A stretch of 64,000 bases of DNA from Pseudomonas cichorii (GTDB lineage Bacteria > Pseudomonadota > Gammaproteobacteria > Pseudomonadales > Pseudomonadaceae): positions 23,081 to 87,080 of the forward strand of contig NZ_RBRE01000049.1 of assembly GCF_003700275.1 (NCBI RefSeq), read 5' to 3'. This document shows, piece after piece, positions 26,376 to 35,480 of the stretch. A program made the translations under genes and the position numbers. The notes under the pieces are model-generated. The model was given only the letters and a program-made list of their open reading frames with translations, was not told the DNA's origin and did not search any database. Each line of letters opens with the position of its first letter. Positions within the stretch are counted from its first letter, which is position 1.

Positions 26376-27689
26376 ATGAAGACTCCGCTCTGGTTTCCGC
26401 AAAGCTTTTTCTCACGCACCCTCTGGCTGGTGCTCATTGTCGTGCTGTTTTCCAAGGCGCTGACCCTCGTCTATCTGTTGATGAACGAAGACGTGCTGGT
26501 CGACAGGCAGTACAGCCATGGCGTTGCATTGACCCTGCGCGCCTACTGGGCAGCGAACGAGAGCGATCGGGAAGCGATTGCCGAGGCTGCCGGGCTGATT
26601 CGCGTAGTCGGCGGCGGTGTGCCGGAGGGCGAGCAGCACTGGCCCTACAGCGAAATCTATCAGCGTCAGATGCAGGCAGAACTGGGTGCCGATACCGAAG
26701 TGCGGCTGCGGGTTCATGCGCCTCCGGCACTTTGGGTGCGCGCGCCGAGCCTGGGTGATGGCTGGCTGAAAGTGCCACTTTACCCACACCCATTGCGCGG
26801 CCAGAAGATATGGAACGTGCTGGGCTGGTTCCTGGCCATCGGTTTGCTGTCCACCGCCTCGGCGTGGATTTTCGTGCGTCAGCTCAATCAGCCGCTCAAG
26901 CGCCTGGTGTTTGCAGCCCGTCAGTTAGGGCAGGGACGCAGTGTGCGCCTGCCGGTCAGCGATACGCCCAGTGAGATGACCGAAGTTTATCGCGCCTTCA
27001 ACCAGATGGCCGAGGATGTCGAACAGGCCGGACAGGAGCGCGAGTTGATGCTGGCGGGTGTTTCCCACGACCTGCGCACTCCATTGACCCGCTTGCGGCT
27101 GTCGCTGGAACTGATGAGCGACGAGAACGAGTTCACTGAAGGCATGGTGCGCGATATCGAGGACATGGACGCCATTCTCGATCAGTTCCTGGCGTTTATC
27201 CGCGATGGCCGCGACGAGGAAATCGAAGAGGTCGACCTGAGCGATCTGGTCATGGAAGTGGTCGCGCCGTTCAATCATCCCGATGAACACATTCGCCTGT
27301 GCCTTGAGCCGATCCCGCCTTTCCCGCTGCGCCGGGTTTCGATGAAGCGCCTGCTGACCAACCTGATCGGCAATGCCATGCATCATGCCGGCAACGGCAT
27401 CGAAGTGGCGGCCTATGTCTCCGGCGACACCAGCGCGCCTTACGTGGTGCTGAGCGTGCTGGACCGTGGCGCCGGTATCGATCCTTCGGAACTGGACACC
27501 ATCTTCAACCCGTTCATCCGTGGCGACCGTGCCCGCAGCGGCAAAGGTACTGGCCTGGGACTGGCAATCGTCAAGCGTATCGCCGCCATGCATGGTGGTA
27601 ATGTCGAGTTGAGAAACCGTTCGGGTGGCGGTCTTGAAGCGCGAGTGCGCTTGCCGCTGGGGCTGATGTTGCCCAGGGATGCGATCTGA
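26376..27689 (+). CDS. amgS: EnvZ-family sensor histidine kinase AmgS
   Basis: 437 residues from MKTPLWFPQSFFSRTLWLVL; an in-frame ATG 66 bases upstream exists, but the family starts here. First membrane span about 12-36, a periplasmic sensor loop of about 100 residues, second span about 146-168, HAMP (RQLNQPLKRLVFAARQLGQG), and the H-box GVSHDLRTPLTRLRLSLELM with phosphoacceptor H231. The ATPase domain shows NLIGNAMHHAG, DRGAGIDPSELDTIF and GKGTGLGLAIVKRIAAMHGG. Partner of AmgR. Confidence 0.92.
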   Translation: MKTPLWFPQSFFSRTLWLVLIVVLFSKALTLVYLLMNEDVLVDRQYSHGVALTLRAYWAANESDREAIAEAAGLIRVVGGGVPEGEQHWPYSEIYQRQMQAELGADTEVRLRVHAPPALWVRAPSLGDGWLKVPLYPHPLRGQKIWNVLGWFLAIGLLSTASAWIFVRQLNQPLKRLVFAARQLGQGRSVRLPVSDTPSEMTEVYRAFNQMAEDVEQAGQERELMLAGVSHDLRTPLTRLRLSLELMSDENEFTEGMVRDIEDMDAILDQFLAFIRDGRDEEIEEVDLSDLVMEVVAPFNHPDEHIRLCLEPIPPFPLRRVSMKRLLTNLIGNAMHHAGNGIEVAAYVSGDTSAPYVVLSVLDRGAGIDPSELDTIFNPFIRGDRARSGKGTGLGLAIVKRIAAMHGGNVELRNRSGGGLEARVRLPLGLMLPRDAI

Positions 27690-27722
27690 TCTGAAATGGA
27701 GTGCTGCTTCTTAGGGAGTTGG

Positions 27723-27809
27723 TGGGAGCCAATTCATTCGCTACAGGCCTGTGCATCCGAAGAACATGTATCGGCTGCAATGACGTCATCGCGAATGAAT
27801 TGGCTCCTG
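27723..27809. repeat. REP doublet (diverged)
   Basis: GGGAGCCAATTCATTCGC and the inverse GCGAATGAATTGGCTCC about 46 bases apart, between convergent amgS and trmL. Confidence 0.75.
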
Positions 27810-27840
27810 GCGGTTTGCTGAGCGACAGCGGAAAGCGTTC

Positions 27841-28296
27841 TCAGGCAAAACCGTGCTGGCGCCAGGCTTCATAAACGGCAACGGCAACGGTGTTGGACAG
27901 GTTGAGACTGCGACAGCCTTCGCGCATCGGCAGGCGCAACCTGTGGTCGCCACTCAATGGGTCGAGAATGTCGGCAGGCAATCCCCGGCTTTCCGGACCG
28001 AACAGAAAGGCATCGCCCTTTTCAAAGCTGACATCATGAAAGGGCCGCGAGCCTTTGGTCGTAAAGGCGAACAGCCGCGGGTTACCGATCTTTTCCAGGC
28101 AACTGGGCAGGTCTGCATGGGTTTGCAGCGTGGCATACTCGTGATAGTCGAGCCCGGCCCTGCGCAGGCGCTTGTCGTCCAGCTCAAAGCCCAACGGCTC
28201 GATCAAATGCAGGGTGCAGCCACTGTTGGCGCATAGTCTGATGACATTGCCGGTATTCGGCGGAATTTCTGGTTGAAAAAGGATGACGTGAAACAT
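27841..28296 (-). CDS. trmL: tRNA (cytidine/uridine(34)-2'-O)-methyltransferase TrmL
   Basis: 151 residues starting MFHVILFQPEIPPNTGNVIRLCANSG, a SPOUT (trefoil-knot) methyltransferase with the family motifs FLFGPESRGLP and LRLPMREGCRSLNLSNTVAVAVYEAWRQ. Methylates the wobble base of tRNA-Leu isoacceptors using SAM. In PAO1 the gene is near ntrC and secB, far from amgRS, so this position reflects a rearrangement relative to that genome. Its start faces the divergent small membrane-anchored gene. Confidence 0.93.
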   Translation of the reverse strand: MFHVILFQPEIPPNTGNVIRLCANSGCTLHLIEPLGFELDDKRLRRAGLDYHEYATLQTHADLPSCLEKIGNPRLFAFTTKGSRPFHDVSFEKGDAFLFGPESRGLPADILDPLSGDHRLRLPMREGCRSLNLSNTVAVAVYEAWRQHGFA

Positions 28297-28321
28297 GCAC
28301 GGCTCCGAACGAAAGGACGGG

Positions 28322-28735
28322 ATGCATTCTACCCCTGAAGAGGACCCCAGACCGAAGCTCTGGCCAAGAGTTCTTGGTTCCATGGCGATTGTCGGCTTTA
28401 CCGTGGGCATGATAATCGGTCGTTTGCAGCAACCTGCGCCTCTGGAACTTGAACAGATCGAGGAATTGCCTACGGGGCTGGCGCTCTGGTTCAACGAGCA
28501 GCCGCAAATTCAGGGCGATCATGTCGACGGGACAGTCGTCCTGCGTTTCGAGTCGTGGGGGCGGCCATGGAATGGTCAGTTGCGCATCGCCAACAAGGTT
28601 GCGCGCTGGAAGCTTGAGCGAAACGGGAAGGATTTGGTGCTGACTCTCCTGGCAGCCCGTCCACTGCATGGCGACTGGCGCACTGCAGAGGTGGACGGGC
28701 GCTGGAGACTGGAGGTCAGTCTCCGGGAGCAATAA
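28322..28735 (+). CDS. Membrane-anchored hypothetical protein (PA5126-like position)
   Basis: 137 residues from MHSTPEEDPRPKLWPRVLG, with AAGGA upstream; an ATG at 28295 is the alternative and would overlap the trmL start. One N-terminal membrane span (VLGSMAIVGFTVGMIIGRL), then a soluble domain LPTGLALWFNEQPQIQGDHVDGTVVLRFESWGRPWNGQLRIANKVARWKLERNGKDLVLTLLAARPLHGDW, likely all-beta. I do not recognise a named domain. Divergent from trmL and convergent with the putative short RNA described next. In PAO1 a hypothetical gene lies between ntrC and trmL and is probably the same. Confidence 0.7.
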   Translation: MHSTPEEDPRPKLWPRVLGSMAIVGFTVGMIIGRLQQPAPLELEQIEELPTGLALWFNEQPQIQGDHVDGTVVLRFESWGRPWNGQLRIANKVARWKLERNGKDLVLTLLAARPLHGDWRTAEVDGRWRLEVSLREQ

Positions 28736-28787
28736 AAGAGGGGAATCCCCGGCCTGCCTGTACCAAGGTCCCCAAAACTGGCGATGT
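28735..28787 (-). ncRNA. Putative NrsZ-like nitrogen-regulated short RNA
   Basis: Predicted transcript of about 53 nt on the reverse strand. It starts about 12 bases after a sigma-54 -24/-12 element and ends at a GGGG-ATT-CCCC hairpin followed by TCTTTT. The sequence includes GCCAGTTTTGGGGACCTTGG. An NtrC-type enhancer site lies about 155 bases upstream of the promoter. In P. aeruginosa the sRNA NrsZ, activated by RpoN and NtrBC, is located (as I recall) between ntrC and the hypothetical gene next to trmL, the same neighbour as here. The one-module length and identity are inference. Confidence 0.5.
28736..28750 (-). terminator. Intrinsic terminator of the putative short RNA
   Basis: On the reverse strand, GGGG-ATT-CCCC followed by TCTTTTATT; the stem lies just past the stop of the convergent hypothetical gene. 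No T-run on the other strand, so it is directional. Confidence 0.55.
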
Positions 28788-28796
28788 ATAACCTAA

Positions 28797-28812
28797 TGCA
28801 GAGCACGTGCCA
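28797..28812 (-). promoter_or_regulatory. Sigma-54 (RpoN) promoter
   Basis: Reverse-strand TGGCACG-TGCT-CTGCA. The invariant GG (-24) and GC (-12) are exactly 10 bases apart, and only one base differs from TGGCACG-N4-TTGCA. Confidence 0.7.
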
Positions 28813-28932
28813 GTTTTGTGAATCCATGGATCGAAAGTTTTAAAAATGTATTTTTCCTCGCTCAAAACCCTGTAGGAAAAGGGGTTCAGCTGGCTAAGGA
28901 TATTCTTCCGCCGTTGGCCGGGGTCTTTTACA

Positions 28933-28946
28933 GCACTGTCCTGTGT
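28933..28946. promoter_or_regulatory. Weak second NtrC-like site
   Basis: GCAC-TGTCCT-GTGT, about 20 bases from the strong site; the right half is degenerate. Confidence 0.35.
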
Positions 28947-28965
28947 TTTTTACAGATTCTTTTAA

Positions 28966-28980
28966 GCACCAAAATGGTGC
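28966..28980. promoter_or_regulatory. NtrC enhancer site
   Basis: GCACCAAAATGGTGC: GCAC-N6-GGTGC, matching the NtrC consensus with full symmetry of the half-sites. It lies about 155 bases upstream of the sigma-54 promoter, a normal enhancer distance. Confidence 0.65.
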
Positions 28981-29015
28981 GAAATACCGATCTCATGCAC
29001 AGATTGCAGCGCAGT

Positions 29016-29855
29016 TCAGTGATTCTGGCCGTGCCAGGGCACCAGTTTGCGTTGCAGCGCCCGCAGGCCCAGCTCCATGGCGAAGGCGATTACGGCAATC
29101 ACCAGAATCCCCAGGATCACGATGTCCGTGACCAGGAACTGCGCGGCTGACTGAACCATGAAGCCCAGTCCGCTGGTGGCCGCAATCAGCTCGGCGGCAA
29201 CCAGCGTCGACCATCCCACGCCAAGACCGATCCGTATCCCGGTGAGGATGTCCGGCAAGGCGCTGGGCAGAATCACATGGCGGATCAACTGCGAGCGCGT
29301 GGCCCCCAACGATTGTGCGGCGCGTACTCTGGCCAGGTCCACATTCCGCACACCGGTTGCCGTGGCAATGGCGATGGGCGCGAAAATGGCCAGATAGATC
29401 AGCAGCACCTTGGAAAACTCGCCTATCCCGCACCAGATGACAATCAACGGCAAGTAAGCCAGCGGTGGAATAGGGCGGTAGAACTCGATCAGCGGGTCGA
29501 AGATGCCTCGTGCTATGCGATTGCTGCCGATAGCGATACCCACCGGAATGGCGCTGAGAATGGCCGCAACCAGGGCCAGGCCGATACGTTGCAGGCTGGC
29601 GGCCAGATGTTGCCAGAGGTTCGAGTCCATATAGCCGGTGGTCAACAGCAGCCAGCCTTTTTCCAGTACGGCAGAGGGCGGCGGCAGGAACAGCGGCTCT
29701 ATCCACTGCGCGGCAGTCACCGCCCACCACAGGCCAAGCAGAGTCGCCAGGGTCAGGACGCTGATGCTGCGGGTGCTCAGGTTCAGGCGCCACGGCGTGC
29801 GGACTGCCTGTTCTGTGCCAGCCTTGGCCGTACCCGGTAGCTCATAACTGTTCAT
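29016..29855 (-). CDS. tauC: Taurine ABC transporter permease TauC
   Basis: 279 residues with six predicted membrane spans; binding-protein-dependent permease of the TauC/SsuC type. Residues 1-30 are a polar cytoplasmic leader; EAA-like loop [37 protein letters not shown] near residue 190. Start overlaps the tauB stop (ATGA). No tauD (taurine dioxygenase) follows; the next downstream DNA is the NtrC site and short RNA. Confidence 0.9.
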   Translation of the reverse strand: MNSYELPGTAKAGTEQAVRTPWRLNLSTRSISVLTLATLLGLWWAVTAAQWIEPLFLPPPSAVLEKGWLLLTTGYMDSNLWQHLAASLQRIGLALVAAILSAIPVGIAIGSNRIARGIFDPLIEFYRPIPPLAYLPLIVIWCGIGEFSKVLLIYLAIFAPIAIATATGVRNVDLARVRAAQSLGATRSQLIRHVILPSALPDILTGIRIGLGVGWSTLVAAELIAATSGLGFMVQSAAQFLVTDIVILGILVIAVIAFAMELGLRALQRKLVPWHGQNH

Positions 29856-30643
29856 GCGCGCTGCTCCCGTGCGAGGTGTCGCTGGGAAAAGACACTGGCC
29901 AGCACGTGTTCGCGGGTTTCGATAAAGCGCGGATCGGACTTGATTGCCCGCGCCGACTCCCCGGCGCTGTAGCGCTGCCCGAAATCCAGTTGCAGGCGTT
30001 CGGCAATGTGCCCGGGATTGGGCGCCAGCAGGATCAGGTCCGTGGCCAGGAACACCGCTTCTTCAATGTCATGGGTAATCAGGAACACCGGCTTGGCGGT
30101 CCGTTTCCAGACTTGCAGCAACAGTTCCTGCATTTGCTCGCGGGTGAAGGCATCGAGCGCCCCGAAGGGCTCGTCCATCAACAGCACCCGTGGATTGGCC
30201 GCCAGGGCGCGGGCCAGGCCGACACGCTGTTTCTGGCCGCCGGACAATTGCCAGATACGACGCCGCTCGAAACCGGCCAGGTCCACCAACGCCAGCATTT
30301 CGCGGGCGGTCGCTTCGCGTTCTGGCCGGGATACTCCCGCTAGCTCCAGGCCGAAGGCAACGTTACTCAACACGTCTTGCCAGGGCAGCAAGGCATCGTC
30401 CTGAAATACCACGCCGCGCTCTGCGCTCGGGCCTTCTACAGGGCGGCCGTCCAGCGTTATGCGCCCGGCGCTGGGGCGCACAAAGCCGGCGATCAGGTTG
30501 AGCAATGAGGTCTTGCCACTGCCGGACGGTCCGAGGGCGACCAGCAATTGCTGTGGCCCCAGACTCAGGTTGATATCCGCCAGCACCGGCTCTGCTGCGC
30601 CGGGGTACTGTGCGCTGATGCGCTCCAGTTGCAATAGGGCCAT
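29852..30643 (-). CDS. tauB: Taurine ABC transporter ATPase TauB
   Basis: 263 residues: Walker [19 protein letters not shown]-loop [17 protein letters not shown] (PW is typical of the nitrate/sulfonate/taurine class), signature [16 protein letters not shown], Walker [13 protein letters not shown] and the His loop [15 protein letters not shown]. Powers taurine import with TauC and TauA. Starts 27 bases after the tauA stop. Confidence 0.92.
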   Translation of the reverse strand: MALLQLERISAQYPGAAEPVLADINLSLGPQQLLVALGPSGSGKTSLLNLIAGFVRPSAGRITLDGRPVEGPSAERGVVFQDDALLPWQDVLSNVAFGLELAGVSRPEREATAREMLALVDLAGFERRRIWQLSGGQKQRVGLARALAANPRVLLMDEPFGALDAFTREQMQELLLQVWKRTAKPVFLITHDIEEAVFLATDLILLAPNPGHIAERLQLDFGQRYSAGESARAIKSDPRFIETREHVLASVFSQRHLAREQRA

Positions 30644-30670
30644 GGCCTTTCCCTCACTGGGTCAAAAGGG

Positions 30671-31648
30671 TTATTGGGGAATGAAGCTGGCGCTGGTGTA
30701 AGACGAATAGTCAGGCAGCACCGCATCGACCTTGCCCTGTTCCTTGAGGAAGGCAGCGGTCCGGGTGATGGCTTCGATGGTCGGTGCGCCCAGCAGGGCT
30801 TTCTGCTCGGTGGCCAGGGGATACACATTGCCTTGCAACAGCGCTGGAATATCCGTGGTCTTGGCTCCAGACAACCTGCTCAGTTTCTCGATGTTGCCGG
30901 TATTGGCGATCCAGGCGCTCGGGTCCTGGCGGTAGCTGGCGTAGGCATCCAGCGTGACCTTGGCGAAGGCGCTGACCAGTTGCGGATGCTTGGCCGCGAA
31001 ATCCTTGCGCACGATCCAGGCATCAAAGGTCGGCGCGCCAACCTTGGCCAGCTCGCCGGAGGTAATCAGCACCTTGCCGGTTTCCCTGGCCACGCCGAGT
31101 GCCGGGTCCCAGACGTAGGTCGCGTCGATATCGCCGCGTTTCCAGGCGGCGGCAATCGCAGGTGGCGCCAGGTTGAGGATGGTGACTTTGGCCGGGTCGA
31201 TGTTCCAGTGCTTGAGTGCAGCCAGCAGGCTGTAGTGGCCGGTGGAAACGAACGGAACGGCGATCTTCTTGCCGACCAGATCCTGAGGCGTATTGATGCC
31301 GGAGCCATTACGGGCGACCAGGGCCTCTGCCGCGCCGATCTGGGTGGCGATCAGGAAGGTTTCGACCGGCAGCTTGCGGGTGGCCGCCGCAGTCAGCGGG
31401 CTTGAACCGAGATAGCCGATCTGCACATCGCCCGAAGCGATGGCGGTGATGACGTCTGCGCCGTTCTCGAATTTGCGCCATTCGATCTTCGAGTTGGTGG
31501 CTTTCTCGTAAGCGTTATCGGCCTGGGCAACCTTGGCAGGATCGACGGTGGTCTGGTAGGCGACAGTGAAGTCGGCGGCCTGAGTGAGGAACGAAGCGCC
31601 GGTCAGGGACAAGGCCGCCAAGAGGCGCAGGGAGAAATGCAGTTTCAT
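30671..31648 (-). CDS. tauA: Taurine-binding periplasmic protein TauA
   Basis: 325 residues with a cleavable signal (MKLHFSLRLLAALSLTGASFLTQA-ADF). Taurine family features: VAYQTTVDPAKVAQADNAYEKATNSKIEWRKFENGADVITAIASGDVQIGYLGSSPLTAAATR. First gene of tauABC. Its upstream region carries an AT-rich element with ATAAGCTAATTC (reverse strand) also found before the next sulfonate-binding gene, suggesting common sulfur-starvation control (CysB type). Confidence 0.92.
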   Translation of the reverse strand: MKLHFSLRLLAALSLTGASFLTQAADFTVAYQTTVDPAKVAQADNAYEKATNSKIEWRKFENGADVITAIASGDVQIGYLGSSPLTAAATRKLPVETFLIATQIGAAEALVARNGSGINTPQDLVGKKIAVPFVSTGHYSLLAALKHWNIDPAKVTILNLAPPAIAAAWKRGDIDATYVWDPALGVARETGKVLITSGELAKVGAPTFDAWIVRKDFAAKHPQLVSAFAKVTLDAYASYRQDPSAWIANTGNIEKLSRLSGAKTTDIPALLQGNVYPLATEQKALLGAPTIEAITRTAAFLKEQGKVDAVLPDYSSYTSASFIPQ

Positions 31649-31733
31649 GGTGATGCTCCGTATCAGGCGGGCCGAGGACTGGCTGGCTACGGAGCGTAAA
31701 TGATCTAAGAATTTTGAAATAAATAACTTTTTT

Positions 31734-31745
31734 GAATTAGCTTAT
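31734..31745 (-). promoter_or_regulatory. Shared motif upstream of tauA
   Basis: ATAAGCTAATTC on the reverse strand, 86 bases before tauA. The identical 12-mer lies 106 bases before the orphan sulfonate-binding gene. Candidate CysB-type activator site. Confidence 0.45.
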
Positions 31746-31776
31746 GAGCTGAAAACCAGCCGTGAGTTAGTCATTC

Positions 31777-32748
31777 TCAGGGCTTCCACACCTGCACATC
31801 CTTGGCATCCACGGCCTTGGGCAGCAATCCGGCAGCAAAAAATGCATCGGCAATGCTCTGCTGTTCGTCGAGCTGGCTGGCTTCAACACCTTGCACGACA
31901 TAGCTGCGGCGCTGATTGGCGGCCTCTACGGTGGGGATATCCAGATTGCCCCAGAGCGGGCTGAGGATTCTTGCCGCTTCGTTCGGGTGGGCCTTGACCC
32001 ATTCGCCAGTCTTCCTGAGTTCGTCGAACACCACTTTCAGCACCTGCGGGTGACTGTTGGCGTAGGGCGTGGTGGTCAGGTAATAGCGTTTGTAGCTGGC
32101 CAGGTCCGCGCCGTCGGCCAGGGTTCGGGTAGGCAACTGGCGCTGGACGCTGCTGAGGAAGGGTTCCCACGCTACCCAGGCATCCACCTTGCCGTTCTCG
32201 AAGGCGGCTCGGCCATCAGCCGGGGAAAGGTAGGCCGGCTCGATGTCGGTGAACTTCAAGCCAGCCTTGTTCAGGGCCGCAATCAACAGGTAATGGCTAC
32301 CGGCAGCCTTGGTGACCGCGATCTTCCTGCCTTTGAGGTCAGCGAGGGTTTTCAGCGCCGAATCGCTGTGTACGACAATCGCCTGGGCTGACGGCGAGGA
32401 GGCTTCCTGAGCGAAATAGGTGAGTCGCGCACCCGCTGCCTGGGCAAACACCGGCACGGTATCGGCGACGTCGGCACTGAGGTCGACATTGCCCACGTTC
32501 AACGATTCGAGCAGCGGCAAGCCGCTGGGAAATTCGTGCCATGACACCAAAATGCCTTTTTTGTTCAGCTCCCGCTCCAGCGTACCCTGGCTTTTGAGCA
32601 CCGAAATGAGCGTTGAGGACTTCTGAAAGCCGATTCGCAAAGTTTCTTGTGCGTCAGATGTCGTAGGAAATGTCAGGGTGGTGGCAATTGTCACAATTGC
32701 TGCTAGTTTGGTCGTAATTATTTGTTTTATAAGGCTTTTTGTCGTCAT
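31777..32748 (-). CDS. Orphan sulfonate-type ABC substrate-binding protein
   Basis: 323 residues; signal-like N-terminus (LIKQIITTKLAAIVTIATTLTFPTTSDAQ-ETL) and an SsuA-type body: LRIGFQKSSTLISVLKSQGTLERELNKKGILVSWHEFPSGLPLLESLNVGNVDL, VHSDSALKTLADLKGRKIAVTKAAGSHYLLIAAL and a C-terminal KDVQVWKP. No permease or ATPase gene is attached; it may feed TauBC or SsuBC. The first 35 codons are noticeably AT-rich compared with the rest. Substrate (taurine, alkanesulfonate or sulfate ester) cannot be read. Confidence 0.85.
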   Translation of the reverse strand: MTTKSLIKQIITTKLAAIVTIATTLTFPTTSDAQETLRIGFQKSSTLISVLKSQGTLERELNKKGILVSWHEFPSGLPLLESLNVGNVDLSADVADTVPVFAQAAGARLTYFAQEASSPSAQAIVVHSDSALKTLADLKGRKIAVTKAAGSHYLLIAALNKAGLKFTDIEPAYLSPADGRAAFENGKVDAWVAWEPFLSSVQRQLPTRTLADGADLASYKRYYLTTTPYANSHPQVLKVVFDELRKTGEWVKAHPNEAARILSPLWGNLDIPTVEAANQRRSYVVQGVEASQLDEQQSIADAFFAAGLLPKAVDAKDVQVWKP

Positions 32749-33129
32749 TTAAATGGATTTCCGGGTGGGATTTCGTGACTGGAAGGTCGAGATCCGGTTG
32801 TCCGGTACCTGAAAACTAAACGATCTGACGAATGGTATTAAAATATTTTTTGGGAATTAGCTTATTTGGTCGATACACTCCATGGCGTCTTTGTTGACAT
32901 GTGTTGTGACATATACCAAATAAGTCTAAGAGATCTGATCACAATCGCTTTTGGATTTATCTGATTTTCACTAACGTGCACCAGTGACAACGCGGTCTAG
33001 TCATTTGAGTCTCGAGGCGCACAGCAACCATTGACCACCGGTCGGGTCTGGCGCTTAACGCGAATCCATGGGTCAGAGCCCTGCTCGGCACCATCGGTTA
33101 AAAAAATTAGATTCACGAGGAGCGTAGCA
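32749..33129. other. Divergent regulatory region, sulfonate-binding gene / OprD porin
   Basis: About 380 AT-rich bases. Contains the shared ATAAGCTAATTC (32854-32865, reverse strand), a TACCAAAT motif (32914-32921) resembling TAACCAAAT copies before lsfA and ssuA, and a TTGACA box near 32893. No gene is seen. Likely holds divergent sulfur-responsive promoters. Confidence 0.5.
32854..32865 (-). promoter_or_regulatory. Shared motif upstream of the orphan sulfonate-binding gene
   Basis: ATAAGCTAATTC on the reverse strand, identical to the copy before tauA. Confidence 0.45.
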
Positions 33130-34512
33130 ATGAAGAAGTCCACTCTGGCCCTGGCCGTAACCTTTGGTGTATTGGCCCAGCAGGCCGGCGCAGCAGGTTT
33201 CATTGAAGACGGCAAGGCGACCATCAGTTCCCGTACCATGTACTTCAACAACGACGTGCGTGAAGGTCGTAACGTTACGGACCAGCGTGAAACCGCTACA
33301 GGTCTGAAGTTCGATTACATCTCGGGTTACACCGAAGGTACTTTTGGTTTTGGTCTGGATGTTCAGGCTCTGTTGGGCGTCCACTTGGGCGGCGGTATCA
33401 AGAACAAGACCGCTACCACCCAGAACACTTTCTTCCCGATGGACACCGACGGTTCGTCGGCTGACTCCTGGAGCCGTGGTGGCGCCAACGCCAAGGTGCG
33501 CTTCTCGAAAACCGAACTGAAAGTCGGTAACGCTCTGTCGCCAAACCTGCCAATCCTGGTTTCCAATGATGGCCGTTTGCTGCCTCAGGTCTTTGAGGGC
33601 GGTATCGTCACTTCCAAGGATCTGGACAACTTCACCCTGACCGGTGGTCAACTGACTGGCTCTGCTGGCCGTGCTTCGAGCAACTTCACCGGCCTGTCCG
33701 TTAACGGTGCTACTCGCGACAGCAACGAATTCCGTTTCGCCGGCGGCGACTGGAAAGTCACCAAAGACCTGACCTTGCAGTACTACTTCGCTAACCTGGA
33801 AGACTTCTACAAGCAGCACTTCCTGGGTCTGGTACACGTTTATCAAATCGCGGATAACCAGTCCTTCAAGACTGACCTGCGCTATTTTGATAGCAGTGCC
33901 GATGGCAATAACAGCAAGAACGTAGCGGGTTATGCTTTCAACAACAACAACGGCTATGCCAAGAATGCAGGCGAAGTCGACAACAAGACCTGGTCTGCCA
34001 TGTTCACCTACACCTTGGGTGGTCATGCATTCCTGGTCGGTCACCAACAAGTCGGTGACGACGGTGGTTTTGTCAACCTGAACCAGGGCAACGTTGTCGA
34101 TGGCCGTGGCCGTCCAGAGGGTAACGGTGGCTCCAGCTTCTACCTGTTCACTGACTCGATGATCAACCAGTTCAACCGTGCCGGTGAGAACACCACTTTC
34201 GGTCAGTACTCGTATGACTTCGCCAAGGTCGGCGTTCCAGGCCTGAAGGCTGCGATTGCCTACCTGCGTGGTGATGACATCAAAGGTGCTGCCTTTACCA
34301 CTGGCGGCGTCGTCAACCGTAACTCTGTTGGTCACGAGTACTCCGAGTGGGAACGCGACATGCGTATCGACTACGTGATCCAGAGCGGTCCGTTGAAAGG
34401 CTTCGGCACCACTGTGCGTCACGGTACCTACCGTGCGGATGAAGGTCTGAACCAGGCTAGCAACGCCGACCAGACTCGTCTGATCTTCAACTACACCTAC
34501 GCTTTCAAATAA
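33130..34512 (+). CDS. OprD-family outer-membrane porin
   Basis: 460 residues from MKKSTLALAVTFGVLAQQAGA-AGF, with GAGGAGCG upstream and a signal peptide. OprD/OpdK family: GFIEDGKATISSRTMYFNNDVREG near the N-terminus, YISGYTEGTFGFGLDVQALLG, EWERDMRIDYVIQSGPLKGFGTTVRHGTYR, and a C-terminal aromatic F-K after NYTYA, the outer-membrane sorting end. An 18-strand substrate-specific channel; its place among sulfonate genes suggests it admits sulfonates, which is inference. Ends in a strong terminator. Confidence 0.9.
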   Translation: MKKSTLALAVTFGVLAQQAGAAGFIEDGKATISSRTMYFNNDVREGRNVTDQRETATGLKFDYISGYTEGTFGFGLDVQALLGVHLGGGIKNKTATTQNTFFPMDTDGSSADSWSRGGANAKVRFSKTELKVGNALSPNLPILVSNDGRLLPQVFEGGIVTSKDLDNFTLTGGQLTGSAGRASSNFTGLSVNGATRDSNEFRFAGGDWKVTKDLTLQYYFANLEDFYKQHFLGLVHVYQIADNQSFKTDLRYFDSSADGNNSKNVAGYAFNNNNGYAKNAGEVDNKTWSAMFTYTLGGHAFLVGHQQVGDDGGFVNLNQGNVVDGRGRPEGNGGSSFYLFTDSMINQFNRAGENTTFGQYSYDFAKVGVPGLKAAIAYLRGDDIKGAAFTTGGVVNRNSVGHEYSEWERDMRIDYVIQSGPLKGFGTTVRHGTYRADEGLNQASNADQTRLIFNYTYAFK

Positions 34513-34530
34513 GCCCGGTCAGTTGAAAAG

Positions 34531-34558
34531 GAACCCCGCCTAGTGCGGGGTTCTTTTT
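34531..34558 (+). terminator. Intrinsic terminator after the OprD porin gene
   Basis: GAACCCCGC-CTAGT-GCGGGGTTC followed by TTTTT. Confidence 0.9.
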
Positions 34559-34683
34559 ACCCGTAATTTCATATTCCTTTCAGGCCTAACCAAATCGATA
34601 TCCATTCTTTTTAATTTTTTAGCGGGCGGTGCACAGTAGACCTATAACTCAACGAATACCCGATCGAAACAAGGAGCTACACC

Positions 34684-35322
<639 letters not shown>

Positions 35323-35350
35323 TCTACAGACTCATCGAGTGGGGTTATTC

Positions 35351-35374
35351 GGGCCGGTTTACCGGCCCTTTTTT
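35351..35374 (+). terminator. Intrinsic terminator after lsfA
   Basis: GGGCCGGT-TT-ACCGGCCC followed by six T. Confidence 0.9.
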
Positions 35375-35390
35375 ATACCCGTGTCGAAAC

Positions 35391-35480
35391 TGTAGGAGCG
35401 AATTCATTCGCGAAGAGCCTGTACACCCGACACAGATACGCCGTTTCCCATACCGTCTTCGCGGATAAATCCGCTCCCGC
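35391..35480. repeat. REP doublet
   Basis: GGAGCGAATTCATTCGCGAA and the inverse TTCGCGGATAAATCCGCTCC, about 40 bases apart. Confidence 0.8.

Noticed and set aside
28736..29015. Search for a tauD remnant after tauC
   Set aside because: The gap holds only the NtrC/sigma-54 element and the short RNA; no taurine dioxygenase motif (HxD...H) in any frame.
28818..29150. A 110-codon forward frame over the NtrC site and the tauC 3' end
   Set aside because: Overlaps tauC in antisense and has no ribosome site or family.
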